Shown here piece after piece: positions 24,413 to 35,710 of a DNA stretch of 64,000 nt. A program made the position numbers and the translations under genes. A model generated the notes under the pieces. The model was not told where the DNA came from, searched no databases, and worked only from the letters and a program-made list of their open reading frames with translations. Position 1 is the stretch's first letter, and each line of letters starts with the position of its first letter. The stretch covers positions 28,796,539 through 28,860,538 of the forward strand of contig OX463779.1 in the NCBI GenBank assembly GCA_949825025.1, written 5' to 3'. Origin of the DNA: Siphlonurus alternatus (taxonomy: Eukaryota; Arthropoda; Insecta; Ephemeroptera; Siphlonuridae).

Positions 24413-25310
24413 TAAACAAAAAAACAACAACCAGCTTTCATTATTTGTATTATAGTTTATTTAAGGTTATATTTGGAAGTAACCAATTAAACAATTTTAC
24501 TACACTTTTTATATCACATTCTTTCATTTCATTTTTTTACATAAAAAAGATCATCTTGCTTCCATTCCAAAACCAGCATTCTCACTTTTCAAAATGAAAG
24601 TAAAAAGTATACATCAAAAGTGCTAAGTTCCTTAACTAAATTCTTATTTTATCATTATAATTACATGTTATGGTAATATTTATAAACAAATACTTGCATT
24701 TTAGTTGAAAAAGCTCCACTTAATAATTAGTTCAAGTACAATTAATTACATACATGATATATTTATGATATACAAGAAAAAACATGTCACAATATTTCTA
24801 ATTTCTCATTACAGAGACAATTGAAGCACAATTAAACTACTTGCAATGAGATTAACAAGCAAGTAATACAGGAAACTACACAGCAATTTAAAACACTGGA
24901 TTTGCAAGCGTTTATTACAAAGCTACACTACAAAAACACATGGCATTAATACATACATAGATTATAAAAATATAGATCATATTATTATGCAATTTCTTCT
25001 TAAAATAAACTTACAATAGGCAGCTATTGTTATAATAAAGGCTTAATTTAAGAACAATTATACTATGCAAGTCTGGAAAATAACTCAATCGTAAGAAAGA
25101 GCAGGAAAAAAAAAATATACTGTATATGTATATTTTTTGTACTCGTCTGTTTGAAATTATTATACATAATTTGTAACAGATATAAAATAAAGTCTGTACC
25201 ACTAACTGTTTGTAGTTGGAATAAATAAACATGGTCAAATGACCAGATATAGCATTTTTACTTTTGCTTGGAGGTTAATTATTGCCTCATTGGTATCACA
25301 AAATCTGTAG
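24411..25310. other. 3' flank of the ZXD gene, no gene seen
   Basis: AT-rich sequence downstream of the minus-strand ZXD gene. AATAAA on the minus strand near 24913 could serve as a poly(A) signal, but the true transcript end cannot be placed. Confidence 0.4.
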
Positions 25311-25834
25311 AGTCCAACATGATCTGGGACTCATACTTTGAATTGCTGCAGGTCTCTCAGGTTGACTGTTGAGTCCAACATGATCTGGGACTCCCTGTTC
25401 AGAATCACTGTAGACCTTTCGGGATGACAGTAAAGTCCAACATGATCTGGGACTCATACTTTGAATTGCTGCAGGTCTCTCAGGTTGACGGTAGAGTCCA
25501 ACATGATCTGAAACTCCATGCTCGAGGTCACTGTAGGTTTCTCAGGTTGACTGTTGAGTCCAACATGATCTAAGACTCCTCGCTCTGGATCACACAGGTC
25601 TCTCAGGTTGACGGTAGAGTCCAACATGATCTGAAACTCCATGCTTGAGGTCACTGTAGGTTTCTCAGGTTGACTGTTGAGTCCAACATGATCTGGGACT
25701 CGTACTCTGAATTGCTGCCGGCCTCTCAGGTTGACGGTAGAGTCCAGCATGATCTGAGACTCCTCGCTCTGGATCACACAGGTCTCTCAGGTTGACGGTA
25801 GAGTCCAATATGATCTGGTACTCCATGCTCGAGG
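25311..25834 (-). repeat. Minisatellite of nine ~61/62-bp copies derived from the ZXD last exon
   Basis: The core CATGATCT recurs at 25318, 25379, 25441, 25502, 25564, 25625, 25687 and 25748, and as TATGATCT at 25809; a related copy lies inside the coding exon at 25895. Spacings alternate 61 and 62 bp, giving a 123-bp dimer of 41 codons. On the minus strand the copies read alternately as [16 protein letters not shown] and, one frame over, LDHVGLNSQPEKP, both from the same DNA. The first matches the protein's own end (MEFQIMLDS and STINLRDL). The block begins at the ZXD stop codon and so lies in the presumed 3' untranslated region. A 108-codon frame without a starting ATG stays open across it (25777-25454). 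Confidence 0.9.
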
Positions 25835-26083
25835 TCACTCCAGATCCCTCAAGTTGATGGTGGACTCTGGAAAATCACGCTGTCGCGAATCTAACATGAT
25901 CTGAAACTCCATGCCTGAGGAGTGTGAGGCAGCTAGCAGGGGGTCCGAGAAGAGGTCGTCCGAGAGGAGAGTAGCTGGCGGCGCTTCGAGGACACTACTG
26001 CTGGTTCGAGTGAGCCGCCGAGGTACCAAAGGTAGCGGCAGGTTGGTACGTGCACATCCCATGCCTTCCTCTTCAATCAGCTC
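25835..26083 (-). CDS. ZXDC/ZXD-like: ZXD exon 9 with stop (conserved C-terminal motif)
   Basis: Acceptor CTGTTGTAG; 82 codons ending MEFQIMLDS...[11 protein letters not shown] and TGA at 25837-25835. The STINL-DL end is the family's C-terminal signature as I recall it. This exon is the source of the downstream minisatellite. Confidence 0.88.
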   Translation of the reverse strand, partial: ELIEEEGMGCARTNLPLPLVPRRLTRTSSSVLEAPPATLLSDDLFSDPLLAASHSSGMEFQIMLDSRQRDFPESTINLRDLE

Positions 26084-29000
26084 CTACAACAGACAGCAGT
26101 TGTGACTGGGCAGGTCAAAGTGAATAAAGGGGGAGCATTATTGTGAGTCACTCACAACCCACTGTCATAGCTGAATGCATAAAGATTAACTAAATTAAAG
26201 CAAGCAGAACAATTTGCATTTCAATTATCATTTTATTTTTTTACTTGAGTGATGACTGATTTATTTGTCTTTCATTTAAGTTTCTTTGGAGCAAATTCAT
26301 GATCAAAAATAAATAATAATATTTAATCTTTTCTTTTCTCCAAGAGTACTTTAAGATTGTACAGTATGGCCATATTATGCTCATATTGTAGATAAGACTA
26401 TTCCTTTAAATACAAAATGCATGCTCAAAGTAGCACTCACCTCTGGCACTGTGAGTGGAATTGTGAGCATACCGTTGGTCATCATTGCAGAGGAGGGAGA
26501 GGTGCTGAGTCCTAAAAGCAGACAGGGTTCGTCAGCTGGCTGTCGTGACTTGCTGCTTGGCATAGGAGACTTGCCTGTCAGCATGATGTCTGCGGGGTTG
26601 ATGGTCGACAGCACGACACTCTGCTCTGGCTCCAGCAAGGCATCAGCATCCTGCACCACCAGTGCACTGCCTGCAACACAACAAAAGTCTCCTGCTTATA
26701 ATACTACTAAATTTGATGTCGTACAAATGCAGTGAAATAAATTAAAATTGCAGTTGCCTTAGATTTTTTTTATATTCCTACTATATCTTATCTAAGCCCC
26801 TAAATCTAGAGGTGAAGGAGGGAGGGGGGAGGGGGAGGGAGATTTTTTAGCATGAAAGTAAAGTTTTAGATGGGGGAAAAAATCTTGAATAATAATAATA
26901 AAAAAATTAAAGGAAGGGTGGATGATTTTTCAAATTAATAGTATTAATCTATTAATTATGATTGAGCAATTCAAAAGATTTATCATAGTGGCTTATGGAA
27001 TTTGGGCCTTCAATGACAAGAGATTATCTTTGTTTTTGCTGGAAACAATGACTTCTGCTGAATTTTGTTTGAGCACCAGAGCACACAAACTATGAAGACA
27101 TCTTCTGAACTCACCATCCAGTAAGATATCCTGCTCCTCCTCAACAGGTATTAGCGTGATCAAGTTGCCGATGCTCCCGCTGTCATCTCCTGTAATGTGA
27201 GGACCGTGAGACACTGTGGAGGGGAGCAGGTTTATGATGGCTTACCAAAGGTCACGGGGTGAGACTTAAGCAGGTGGTGGCGTAAGCTGGAGCGACACAG
27301 GTACTTGCGGTCACACTGATCAATGGGGCACACGTACATCACCTTCTCCTGCTGAGGGGCCTGGTGCTTTTTCATGTGCACATATAGGCTGCTTTTGGCC
27401 GTGAACTTGACTGCACAACCTGGCATAAAGAGAGATAGTAGTAAATAGTCCGTGACTGCATTACTGTAGCATGTTAAAAAAAGCTTTAACTCTTTCATAT
27501 TAAAAGAATAAAATTTGAAGAAAAAGAAAAAAGTAAATATAGTACTGCAGCTTAGTAGTTTAAATACTTTAAATAAACATAAAGTCCGTAAAATAACATT
27601 TCAAAAGCCTTAAGTCCACCAATATTAGTAGAATAAAGTTAAAAAAAAAAAAAAAAAAAAAAAAACTTCCAAAATCATTAGTTTATTAAATGCATTTTTT
27701 TTTAACTGGTCTCCATTACTTTAATTGAATTTAGGTCCTACTTTATTCACTGTATTAAAATAATTATGTTGACATACTTTTTTAACTCCAATTAGATTAA
27801 AAAGGGATTTGGAATATTTTTTTACCAAGCTTTCAAGAAACTTCTTATATATATATATATATGTTTAATCAGTTTAATGTTGTTGTTTTTTAATGACAAG
27901 CTTTTGGAGAGAAGTATTTACTATACAGACTAGAGGCTTATTTTTGCTAACACAACAACATGGTTTATTCTATATATAGGTTTCATAGGCAAGAGATAAA
28001 ATAGTATGTGCTAAATTAAAAAGGGGGGGGGAGGCATTCTAAAGAAAAGCTCATTCCTTGAGGGGGCAAGGGAATTTATGGCTTTTCCTTTCCCTTGTGT
28101 GTTTTGTGTGCTTATGGTTATAATAATGTAAAATTTTGGCCACTTTAAAGCAATCATGACCCTTATAAGACCAGAGGTCTTTCTTTCTCACCCTCAACAG
28201 GGCACTGGAAGTTGCGGCTGCCAGCGTGGGTGCTGAGGTGTTCTCGCAGGTGCTCCGAGCGTAGAAAGGCCTTGGTGCAGCCTGCCACACTACACTTGAA
28301 CTTTCGTTCATCTGTGTGCTTCTGCTGGTGTCGGCGTAGCTTGCTGGCACTCGAAAATGACCACGTACAGCCCTGAGGATATCACCAGGGATCGTCTTTA
28401 TTTGCGTATTCACATTAAAATTGCAGGCAGCATGAATTATTAAGGTTGAGAGTTTATTAAACATTTTAAATTTTACTCTCTTAACAAATTTACAATGTTT
28501 ACAACAAATGAAAATAAAAATTGTCTAAAAAATTATTATTATTATAAATGTATACTACTGTATTCACTATACTGTATTGTAAAAAAATCCAAGTAAAATG
28601 ATCTACGCTAACAGATACAGTATGTGTACTGTATTTTAAATTTGTACATACAGAGTGTGTTAATAGTTGAAAATAAATAAATAAAAAATATACTGTGTAA
28701 GTATCATGATGTACAGTGCAGTATAAAATTTATAATAATTTATTTTAAAATAAAAATGTAAATCATAAGATCCTAAATAACAAATAACACATGATTGATT
28801 GTTAACTATTTTTGACTGTTTGATTTCCAGTGAAAAGACCATGAGACCTTTTGTTTCTTTTATTTAAGTTAAAACTTATCATGGACAAGACAAACATCAC
28901 ATTGTCAAAGTTTGTATTGACTGACATTAAATAAAGTAAACCCTCAGGGCTCAAATAAATTGTTATATTCTTAAGTGTCTGCCGTTAACAGTGTAAAATT

Positions 29001-31460
29001 TACAAACGTAATCTCCTCTTTGATGAGATATAAAATAAAATTAAAGGGTTTAAGTTACTTGATAGACATAATGATTTTACAACAACTCATTCCTACAACT
29101 CATTTAACAGTTCTCTCAGTAAGCTTTAAGGTTTAAAGTAAATATGAAGTAACCTTTACTTAGAGTGACTCGGTGATATTTCACTCTAAACTCTAAACCA
29201 ATCACAACACAAATATTGTTCCTACCACCAAAAACACAATCTTAAATATTTTTTTTTAATTTTATAGCAAAATTAACAATTTGAAAAAAACAGTTTTATG
29301 AATATTTTTATAGTTTACAAAATAGCAAATCTAATATTTCTTTTCGTTATTAATAGAGAACAAATTGACAGTTAATATTTAATATTTGATTTTATATTTG
29401 ATATTTGATTACATATAACTATTCTCTTATTAATTTATTCTTACTGCATTTAACTTTCTCTATTCAAATATTTAAGTTTTACTTGTATTTTTGTTTTTTG
29501 AACTTATCTTACTGAAATTATATCTTGAAGATTTTGATGTAATTCTGTAGCAGCTGATAGGGTTAACTGTTTAACCTTTGCCAGTATGTATATCATTATA
29601 ATATATATAAATATATATATATTACATAAATAAAAAATAATAAAAATTAAAAAAAAATCAACATAGGAAGGGGAATTCACAAAGTCTTAAGGCCACATTT
29701 AAGGCTCAATAATTTAAAGCTTGATTTTAGGCGTGTTTTTTAGACCCAAAATTTCTGGTCTTAAATTATTGAGCCTTAAATGTGGCCTTAAGGCTTTGTG
29801 AATGCCCCTTAGGATTTTTTGAGTTACAGTATTAGTTTTTTAATGAGACGTTTTTCCACAATAGATAAATAATTTAGATTTTTAGTATTTTTTAGTTGCT
29901 GATATGTTAAATCTATGCAGTCCGTGTTATATGCCATATATTTCAAAAACTGTATTGAATATTACATTACTTTTTTCACCTAATAATAATTGTAATATGT
30001 AAGGAAGGCTTGCTAAATGTTTCAGTGTGATTAACTGTCTATTAACATAGTGATATTAACCCCTAACCAAAGGATAAAACAGAAGGGAAATTAATAGCTA
30101 CGTACTTGAAAAGTATTTGTAGTTAAAATGAACATACCGATGACACAATCTCACCTCAAAGTTACAGGAGTACGGACGATCACCCGTGTGCATCCTCATG
30201 TGTGCTCGTAGCCTGCACGGTTTATCAAAGAGCTTGCCACAGCCTGCCCACTGGCAGCGTACTTCCTCCTCCTTGTGCTCGTGGCTTCGAACATGGGCAT
30301 TGAGAGAGTTGCTTGAGTAGTAGGCCTTGCCACAGTATGGGCAGCGGTAGGGGGCGTGGCACACGTCGTGGTCCTTGAGGTGGTTCTCGAGCCGCCGCTT
30401 GGTTTGGAAACTCGCACCACACCCTGGCACCGTGCACACCATTTCTGCCGGACGCTCATGCAGCTTGCTGTGTGTGTTCAGGTTGTAGATGGTGGTGAAC
30501 CTCCGACCGCAGCCCTCTATGGTACACTATACAGAAAACTCAAGTTGAATTTCGCCATACTTTATAAGCTATATAAATTTAAATAACGTTACCTGAAAAT
30601 CTTTTTTCTTTAAATGTGTTGCTTTATGTCTCTTTAATTTGAAATAGGTATAAAAAGACCAGTAGCAGCCTTCATAGTCACACTAGAAACAGAACAAAAG
30701 CATTAGATATTGTACACAATTTATGGCATGGTGAGTGAGCTTACCTTGTATGGCCTCAGTCCGTAGTGTCCGAGAATGTGCACCTTGAGCATGCTCTGAC
30801 GAGGGTAAGTCTTGCCACACTCCTTCTCTGGACAAACCCACATTTTCTGACCGTTCCCCGTGGATACCCACACTAGAGAGTCTATCTTGATGCCAATCTC
30901 AGCAAGGGCATCAATCAGAGGTTGCTCATCTAAAGAAAAGAAAAAAAAAAAAAAAAAAAAAAATCAGAAATGTCAAAATTACAGTATGTGTCTTAGTGAA
31001 GTTTAACACACCTCTAATGGAAAATATTGAGACAGAGAGCAGAAATAAAATTGGGGCTGTCCTAAGATCTACACATACGTATATAGTACCAGGGTATACT
31101 GTACAGCACATGCAATATAACATTTAAAATTTAAAGGACCGTTAAATTACATCTAATACATACTTTATTATGATAGATTTTAATCAAATTGTATGTACAG
31201 TACTATTAACCCAAGTTTATTACTGGTACTAAAATAGAAATACTGTACTGCCCTGTTTGCATCAAAACATTTAATTTTAACATGGTTTTGTATACAATGT
31301 AGAGCTGCTACCATTACTAATTCAGTAATTCTACTAAAATATTTTCATGACAAATCAATCCAAAATCAATCCGAGGAAAACGAGGAAAAAAAACAGACAC
31401 CCAATTTCCAATTATGCATACATACATAATACTGTACAGTATATTAACAAATTAAAAGGT

Positions 31461-31534
<74 letters not shown>

Positions 31535-33472
31535 AGAGGGAGAGGGAGAGGGAGAGGGAGAGGAGAGGGAGAGGGAGAGGGAGAGGGAGAGGGAGAGGGA
31601 GAGGGAGAGGGAGAGGGAGAGGGAGAGGGAGAGGGAGAGGGAGAGGGAGAGGGAGAGGGAGAGGGAGAGGGAGAGGGAGAGGGAGAGGGAGAGGGAGAGG
31701 GAGAGGGAGAGGGAGAGGGAGAGGGAGAGGGAGAGGGAGAGGGAGAGGGAGAGGGAGAGGGAGAGGGAGAGGGAGAGGGAGAGGGAGAGGGAGAGGGAGA
31801 GGGAGAGGGAGAGGGAGAGGGAGAGGGAGAGGGAGAGGGAGAGGGAGAGGGAGAGGGAGAGGGAGAGGGAGAGGGAGAGGGAGAGGGAGAGGGAGAGGGA
31901 GAGGGAGAGGGAGAGGGAGAGGGAGAGAAGAAAAAAGACTTTTGCTAATGATAATGACACTGAAAAGTATTTTACATCTAGGGAAGTAAGCAGCTCTGTG
32001 CTAAATATTGATGTACTACAGTATACTGACATTGATAGACACTAAAATATGTGCTTACCATCTCCCTCATCATTACCCTCCCCCGAGCTGTCAGCTTTGT
32101 CCCCGCCGCAGTTGCCTAGGTCCATGGCCAGCTGGTCCTCGCTGGTGCCCTCCGAGCCAGAGTCTTCCCCGCTGTCTGAGTTACTGTGCTGGCTCTGCGA
32201 GAACGCCCTGGTGGAGGACGCTCGTGGACTGTTTGAAGAGTCATCACTCGCAGAAACTCGCTTCTTCAGCAACATCTTTGACTCTCCGGCCATTCTGTTC
32301 ATTCCAGATGTAGCCTGGACTAGGTCTGAAGTCTTACCCTTGAATACTTGTTGATCCCCATGTGGAGTACGAATCACAATTTGAGTTGTGTTTTGCACTT
32401 TGTTAGTTGAAATGGCAATAACAGCTACATTATTACCACTTTCATCTCCTGACGATAATGAAGCTTTTCTTTCTCGTTTAGCTTGAGATATAGGATTTTT
32501 TAATAAAGATACTGCTGAAGTATGATTAGAGTTTGATGACATAATTGACATTTGATCTAAGGTATCATGTATTGAGGGCAATACTGGATCTCCAGTTTGT
32601 AAAATTAAGTCATCAGATTTGTTGCTAACTAAGGGTATCACAGATAAATCAGTTTCTTCATCTTTGTCCAAACTGCTAACATCTTCAAGTTCTTTACCTA
32701 CAGGTAATGAACATTCTATGGAACACAGGGGATCAAATGACGGAACTAGATTAAACTCTGGGAAGTCCACTTCCTTCTCAAGCTCATGGCTTCTACGACT
32801 TGTGTTTGACATACTCTCCCAGTTTACTTTGTCTTTGCCGAGCTCCAAGCTGTCTGCCCAGCTTCCCCTACGCCCAAGTCCATCATCATCTTTTAAGTCT
32901 TTCCCCCCTGCGTCGTCCATTGATTCCATCATAAACAAAGCCTTTTTGCCATTAGGACCTTCTTTTAACAGTAAATCATCTGATAAAAGTAATCCTGAGT
33001 CTTCAGTTTCTCCTAAATCTCCAAGTCCTTTCCTGGATCCGTTTACATGCACACCACAAACGTCATTTACAATACAGAGATCTACAGCACCTTTAGGTGT
33101 CAAAAACTGGTCCAACTCTGAAAGATTTGGATTCTCTTTACTAACTCCAGAATCACTTAAGTAATTGGAGTCAATGCCGTCACTTTTCATGGCTACATCC
33201 ATGTCCATGCTAGAGAGGGATTCAGTCCTTGTTTTGAGCCATTCATCAACACAGACCAGCTCATAAGTGGAGCCTGAGCCGGAGGGACCGGGCAGACAGG
33301 GCAGTTCCAGCCCACAACACAGTTTCTCGCCAGCTTCATCAAAGGCTTCCACGGCGGCCTGGACCATCATACTTTCCTGTCCATCAGAACAAACAGAAAG
33401 TCTGCTTGCTGTTTGGGAGTCCACCGGCCCGAACTCCGCTAATGACGGTTTCAACACTTCCTTCCAAGACAT
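25835..33472 (-). CDS. ZXDC/ZXD-like: ZXD-family ten-finger C2H2 zinc finger protein
   Basis: Nine exons (33472-32059, 30929-30745, 30682-30593, 30526-30155, 28372-28192, 27419-27246, 27189-27115, 26670-26441, 26083-25835) join in phase by GT-AG introns into 989 codons. Residues 1-471 are acidic, Ser-rich and low-complexity. Ten C2H2 fingers follow, from Cys504 to about residue 800. Their order and linkers match human [18 protein letters not shown], then [19 protein letters not shown], then CNFEGCTWSF, then a CPVEGC finger with [11 protein letters not shown]. The C-terminus ends [11 protein letters not shown], like the end of human ZXDC. Vertebrate ZXDA/ZXDC act in the nucleus with CIITA at MHC class II promoters; an invertebrate copy must have another target, presumably also in transcription. 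The start is the ATG at 33472; an upstream exon is possible. The human protein is about 858 aa, so this one is somewhat longer. Confidence 0.93.
26441..26670 (-). CDS. ZXDC/ZXD-like: ZXD exon 8
   Basis: Acceptor GTGTTGCAG, donor GTGAGT. Encodes a hydrophobic and Ser-rich segment including [16 protein letters not shown]. Confidence 0.85.
26900..26970. other. ZXD intron 7 sequence, no separate feature
   Basis: Low-complexity GA- and AT-rich sequence inside the intron between exons 8 and 7 (26671-27114); a GGGA-rich tract sits at about 26815-26841. No other gene seen. Confidence 0.5.
27115..27189 (-). CDS. ZXDC/ZXD-like: ZXD exon 7
   Basis: 75-bp exon in phase 1 on both sides, encoding an acidic segment ([12 protein letters not shown]). 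It could be skipped without a frame change. Confidence 0.85.
27246..27419 (-). CDS. ZXDC/ZXD-like: ZXD exon 6 (fingers 9-10)
   Basis: Acceptor ATGCCAG, donor GTAAGC. Completes finger 9 and holds finger 10 ([19 protein letters not shown]). Confidence 0.92.
27420..28191. other. ZXD intron 5, AT-rich
   Basis: Contains a poly(A) run at about 27641-27664 and a short TA repeat near 27848. No other feature seen. Confidence 0.6.
28192..28372 (-). CDS. ZXDC/ZXD-like: ZXD exon 5 (fingers 7-8 and start of 9)
   Basis: Acceptor ATATCCTCAG; the donor GTGAGA cuts inside CPVEG of finger 9 in phase 1. Confidence 0.92.
29668..29810. mobile_element. Hairpin MITE in ZXD intron 4, Harbinger-like
   Basis: A 143-bp element whose 50-bp arms (29668-29717 and 29761-29810) match at about 48 of 50 positions. 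It begins AAGGGGAATTCACAAAG, and AGG lies directly outside both ends (29665-29667 and 29811-29813), fitting a 3-bp target duplication. The rest of intron 4 (28373-30154) is AT-rich with nothing else recognised. Confidence 0.85.
30155..30526 (-). CDS. ZXDC/ZXD-like: ZXD exon 4 (fingers 3-6)
   Basis: Exon of 124 codons holding four fingers. Finger 5 is of the short C-x2-C type ([10 protein letters not shown]), as in vertebrate ZXD proteins. The donor GTGAGA falls just after the first Cys of finger 7 (CNFE), so finger 7 is split by an intron. Confidence 0.95.
30593..30682 (-). CDS. ZXDC/ZXD-like: ZXD exon 3 (finger 2)
   Basis: A 90-bp exon in phase 0 on both sides, holding one complete finger ([16 protein letters not shown]). 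Confidence 0.92.
30745..30929 (-). CDS. ZXDC/ZXD-like: ZXD exon 2 (finger 1)
   Basis: Acceptor TTCTTTAG, donor GTAAGC. Encodes the pre-finger helix and finger 1 ([19 protein letters not shown]). Confidence 0.92.
31462..31927. repeat. (GA)n passing into a (GGGAGA)n hexanucleotide array in ZXD intron 1
   Basis: (GA)n runs from about 31462 to 31524, followed by about 60 near-perfect GGGAGA units to 31927. The plus strand, which is the template strand for ZXD, has G-triplets separated by three bases throughout. The long Arg-Glu and Ser-Leu frames here are translations of the repeat. Confidence 0.97.
32059..33472 (-). CDS. ZXDC/ZXD-like: ZXD exon 1 (acidic N-terminal region)
   Basis: 471 codons plus one base, starting [15 protein letters not shown] and ending GAT G at the donor GTAAGC. 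Rich in Ser, Asp and Glu with no known domain, as expected for an activation-type region. Confidence 0.85.
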
Positions 33473-33476
33473 CACA

Positions 33477-33797
33477 CTAGTGCAATATAAACTAGTTCTT
33501 TATTACAAATAAACACAGTATTCAGATACACTTAGTTTTATGCAAAAACTTATTTATTTAACCAAAATAATGCTTATGACCACATTTTCCCTTCTTTCCT
33601 CTTCTTCCATTTACGAAACTGTCGGAATACGATCGTCTTTTTAAAAATGTCCGCTGCAGACTAAATAGCGGTAACACTTTAAAAATGAAAAAACGCAGCA
33701 TGATGCGTGAAAAAAAAATCTTCATGCTGCAAGATCGAGCTAGAGGGAACAGAATTTAGGATTAACATTTACAAATATTTAGATTTCGTATTCTTAC
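33477..33797. other. Sequence upstream of the ZXD start, possible intron or promoter
   Basis: The ZXD ATG is preceded by TGTG after a usable but weak acceptor (GCACTAG at 33483-33477). No clear core promoter element was recognised, so this may be intron 1 of a longer transcript or the promoter region. Confidence 0.35.
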
Positions 33798-34111
33798 CAG
33801 AGACCTAGAAGGACCACAGTTAGCTAGTTTTTTTTATTTCTTGATTCTGGAGGGCATGTCATAATAGGAGGACCTTTGTCATGATCCTTATTTCTCCAGC
33901 GCCGAAGTCGCTCGAGGAAATCTCTGATGCGATCCCAGACTGATGAGGAAGCAGGCTGAACAGACTCTTGTTTTTGTAGCTGACAATGAGGAGAAGCCAA
34001 GTCACTGGGCCTGCTTGCGTGCTGGCTGTTATAGTTATTGAAGCCTGCAGGAGACGGGCCAGACGTCGAAAGTCCGGGGCCCGGGCCAAGATACGCCCGG
34101 CGAACCCATTG
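33798..34111 (-). CDS. Candidate exon upstream of ZXD
   Basis: The minus strand shows a good acceptor (TTTAATTCATTTTGCAG) before 34111 and a good donor (CTCTG|GTAAGA) after 33798. The frame from 34111 is open for 95 codons to a TAG at 33826-33824 and looks protein-like, with a basic helix SSSVWDRIRDFLERLRRW. It might be the last exon of an unseen minus-strand gene, a 5' exon of ZXD with an upstream ORF, or chance. After the TAG the same frame stays open to the donor and would run in phase into the ZXD ATG. Confidence 0.35.
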
Positions 34112-34475
34112 CTGCAAAATGAATTAAATTGTAATAATTTTATACTTATATATATAAAACTTAGTATAAAACCATAAAATTATTTAATAAAATAATTAAT
34201 ATATATATAAATACAAAAAATATATTTGTATATATGCTTGAATTAATTAAGGAACGTTTATATTATATATATGCAATTAAACAAATTAAATTACAATCAT
34301 GCATGCATGCAATGCATGCGCATATTGCATATATATATAATATTATAAAAGCTATAATAGTTATATATAATATATAGTTATAATTTTATATATATATATA
34401 TGAAGGCCCGGCGCGCCTGTAATAATTAATATATTATAATTATATATGTGACACCAAACGTATTAATATAATATT
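34112..34475. other. AT-rich spacer
   Basis: TATA-rich sequence with GCATGCATGCAATGCATGC near 34303 (alternating purine-pyrimidine). No gene. Confidence 0.5.
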
Positions 34476-35086
34476 AAAAATAGTTCGTAGTCCTTCTCAT
34501 ATAAGGAACTGAAATCCAAAAAATTCCATCTCACATAGATTCCCCAGGAAAAAAATCCAAAGTCAGAGTGAACGTGTCGTTGCTTAACATTGGGCCTTAA
34601 TTACTTGACAAAGACCCTCGATTATCTAAAAAAAAAAAATACTGCGTTAACCTAATTATATAGGTGGTATGAAAAAAATATAGTGTTGTTCTATGCTCGA
34701 GTTTTGCAAATTTTGAGCATTTCTTTTTTTTTTTTCTGGAATCACATTTCCGAAAAAAAAAACTTGAAAATTTCTTAATATGATAATTTAACATGGACGA
34801 TTTTCAAGACTTTTTTACAGAAAATCTGATTTGAAAAAAAAAAAAAAAAAGCTCAAAATATGCACGTGGTTATTAAAGCTCAGATCATAGAACATCGCTA
34901 TATTTTTTCATACCACTTTTAACGCGCGCAGTATTTTTTCGAGATAATCGAGGGTCTTTGTCAGGTAAGGCCCAATGTTGAGCGACGCGCTCACTCGGAC
35001 TTTGAACTTTTTTTCTGGAGAACCTAGATGTGAGATGGAATTTTTTGGATTTCAATTCCGTATGGAGGACCACTTGAACTATTTTT
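34476..35086. mobile_element. Foldback MITE of about 611 bp
   Basis: Ends AAAAATAGTTC (34476) and GAACTATTTTT (ending 35086) are inverted. Long imperfect arms follow: TTCCATCTCACAT near 34525 pairs with ATGTGAGATGGAA near 35029, and CAAAGACCCTCGATTATC near 34609 pairs with GATAATCGAGGGTCTTTG near 34943. Confidence 0.75.
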
Positions 35087-35162
35087 AGACAGTACTAACT
35101 CAACTTTTTTTTCTCGTGCGCGCACTTTACTTTAATAAGTCGATCGTTGCGCGCGTGTATAA

Positions 35163-35435
35163 CACTGTAAATCTACACCTTCTTAAAATAAGACGACAAA
35201 GTGTCCCCTTAATTAAGAAGGTCTTATTTTAAGAGATTTTTGTCTTTAAACAAGTAAATACATTCTTAAAATAAGAACCTTTGTTCTTATATAATTTCAG
35301 ATATGTACTTAAAACATAGGTTCTTATTTTAAGAATGTATTTACTTGTTTCAAGACAAAAATCTCTTAAAATAAGACCTTCTTAATTAAGGGGACACTTT
35401 TTCGTCTTATTTTAAGAAGGTGTAGATTTACAGTG
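35163..35435. mobile_element. Near-perfect hairpin MITE of 273 bp
   Basis: Begins CACTGTAAATCTACACC and ends in its inverse, with arms of over 110 bp that contain repeated TCTTATTTTAAGA boxes. AA lies on both flanks, but the target duplication is not clear. Confidence 0.85.
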
Positions 35436-35567
35436 AAGTTTAGTGTTTGACATTATTTTATTATCGCTCATTACAATAGACCACTTGCAAAACCCTATTT
35501 TAGCAAAAAGTATAAAACAAACTCACATATCCAGTTCATTGTTGTTGTTGATTGTGTGTGTAAATTT

Positions 35568-35710
<143 letters not shown>

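Noticed and set aside
31347..32045. Long Arg-Glu frame and opposite Ser-Leu frame
   Set aside because: Pure translation of (GA)n and (GGGAGA)n; the same applies at 43417-43666 and 54469-54719.
32049..33164. Plus-strand open frames opposite ZXD exon 1
   Set aside because: Antisense shadows; the minus-strand frame is longer, splices in phase to the zinc-finger exons and accounts for the region.
33473..33475. GTG as ZXD start, and GTG at 50748 as SHOX-like start
   Set aside because: Both lie directly before an in-frame ATG; the ATGs at 33472 and 50751 are the credible starts.
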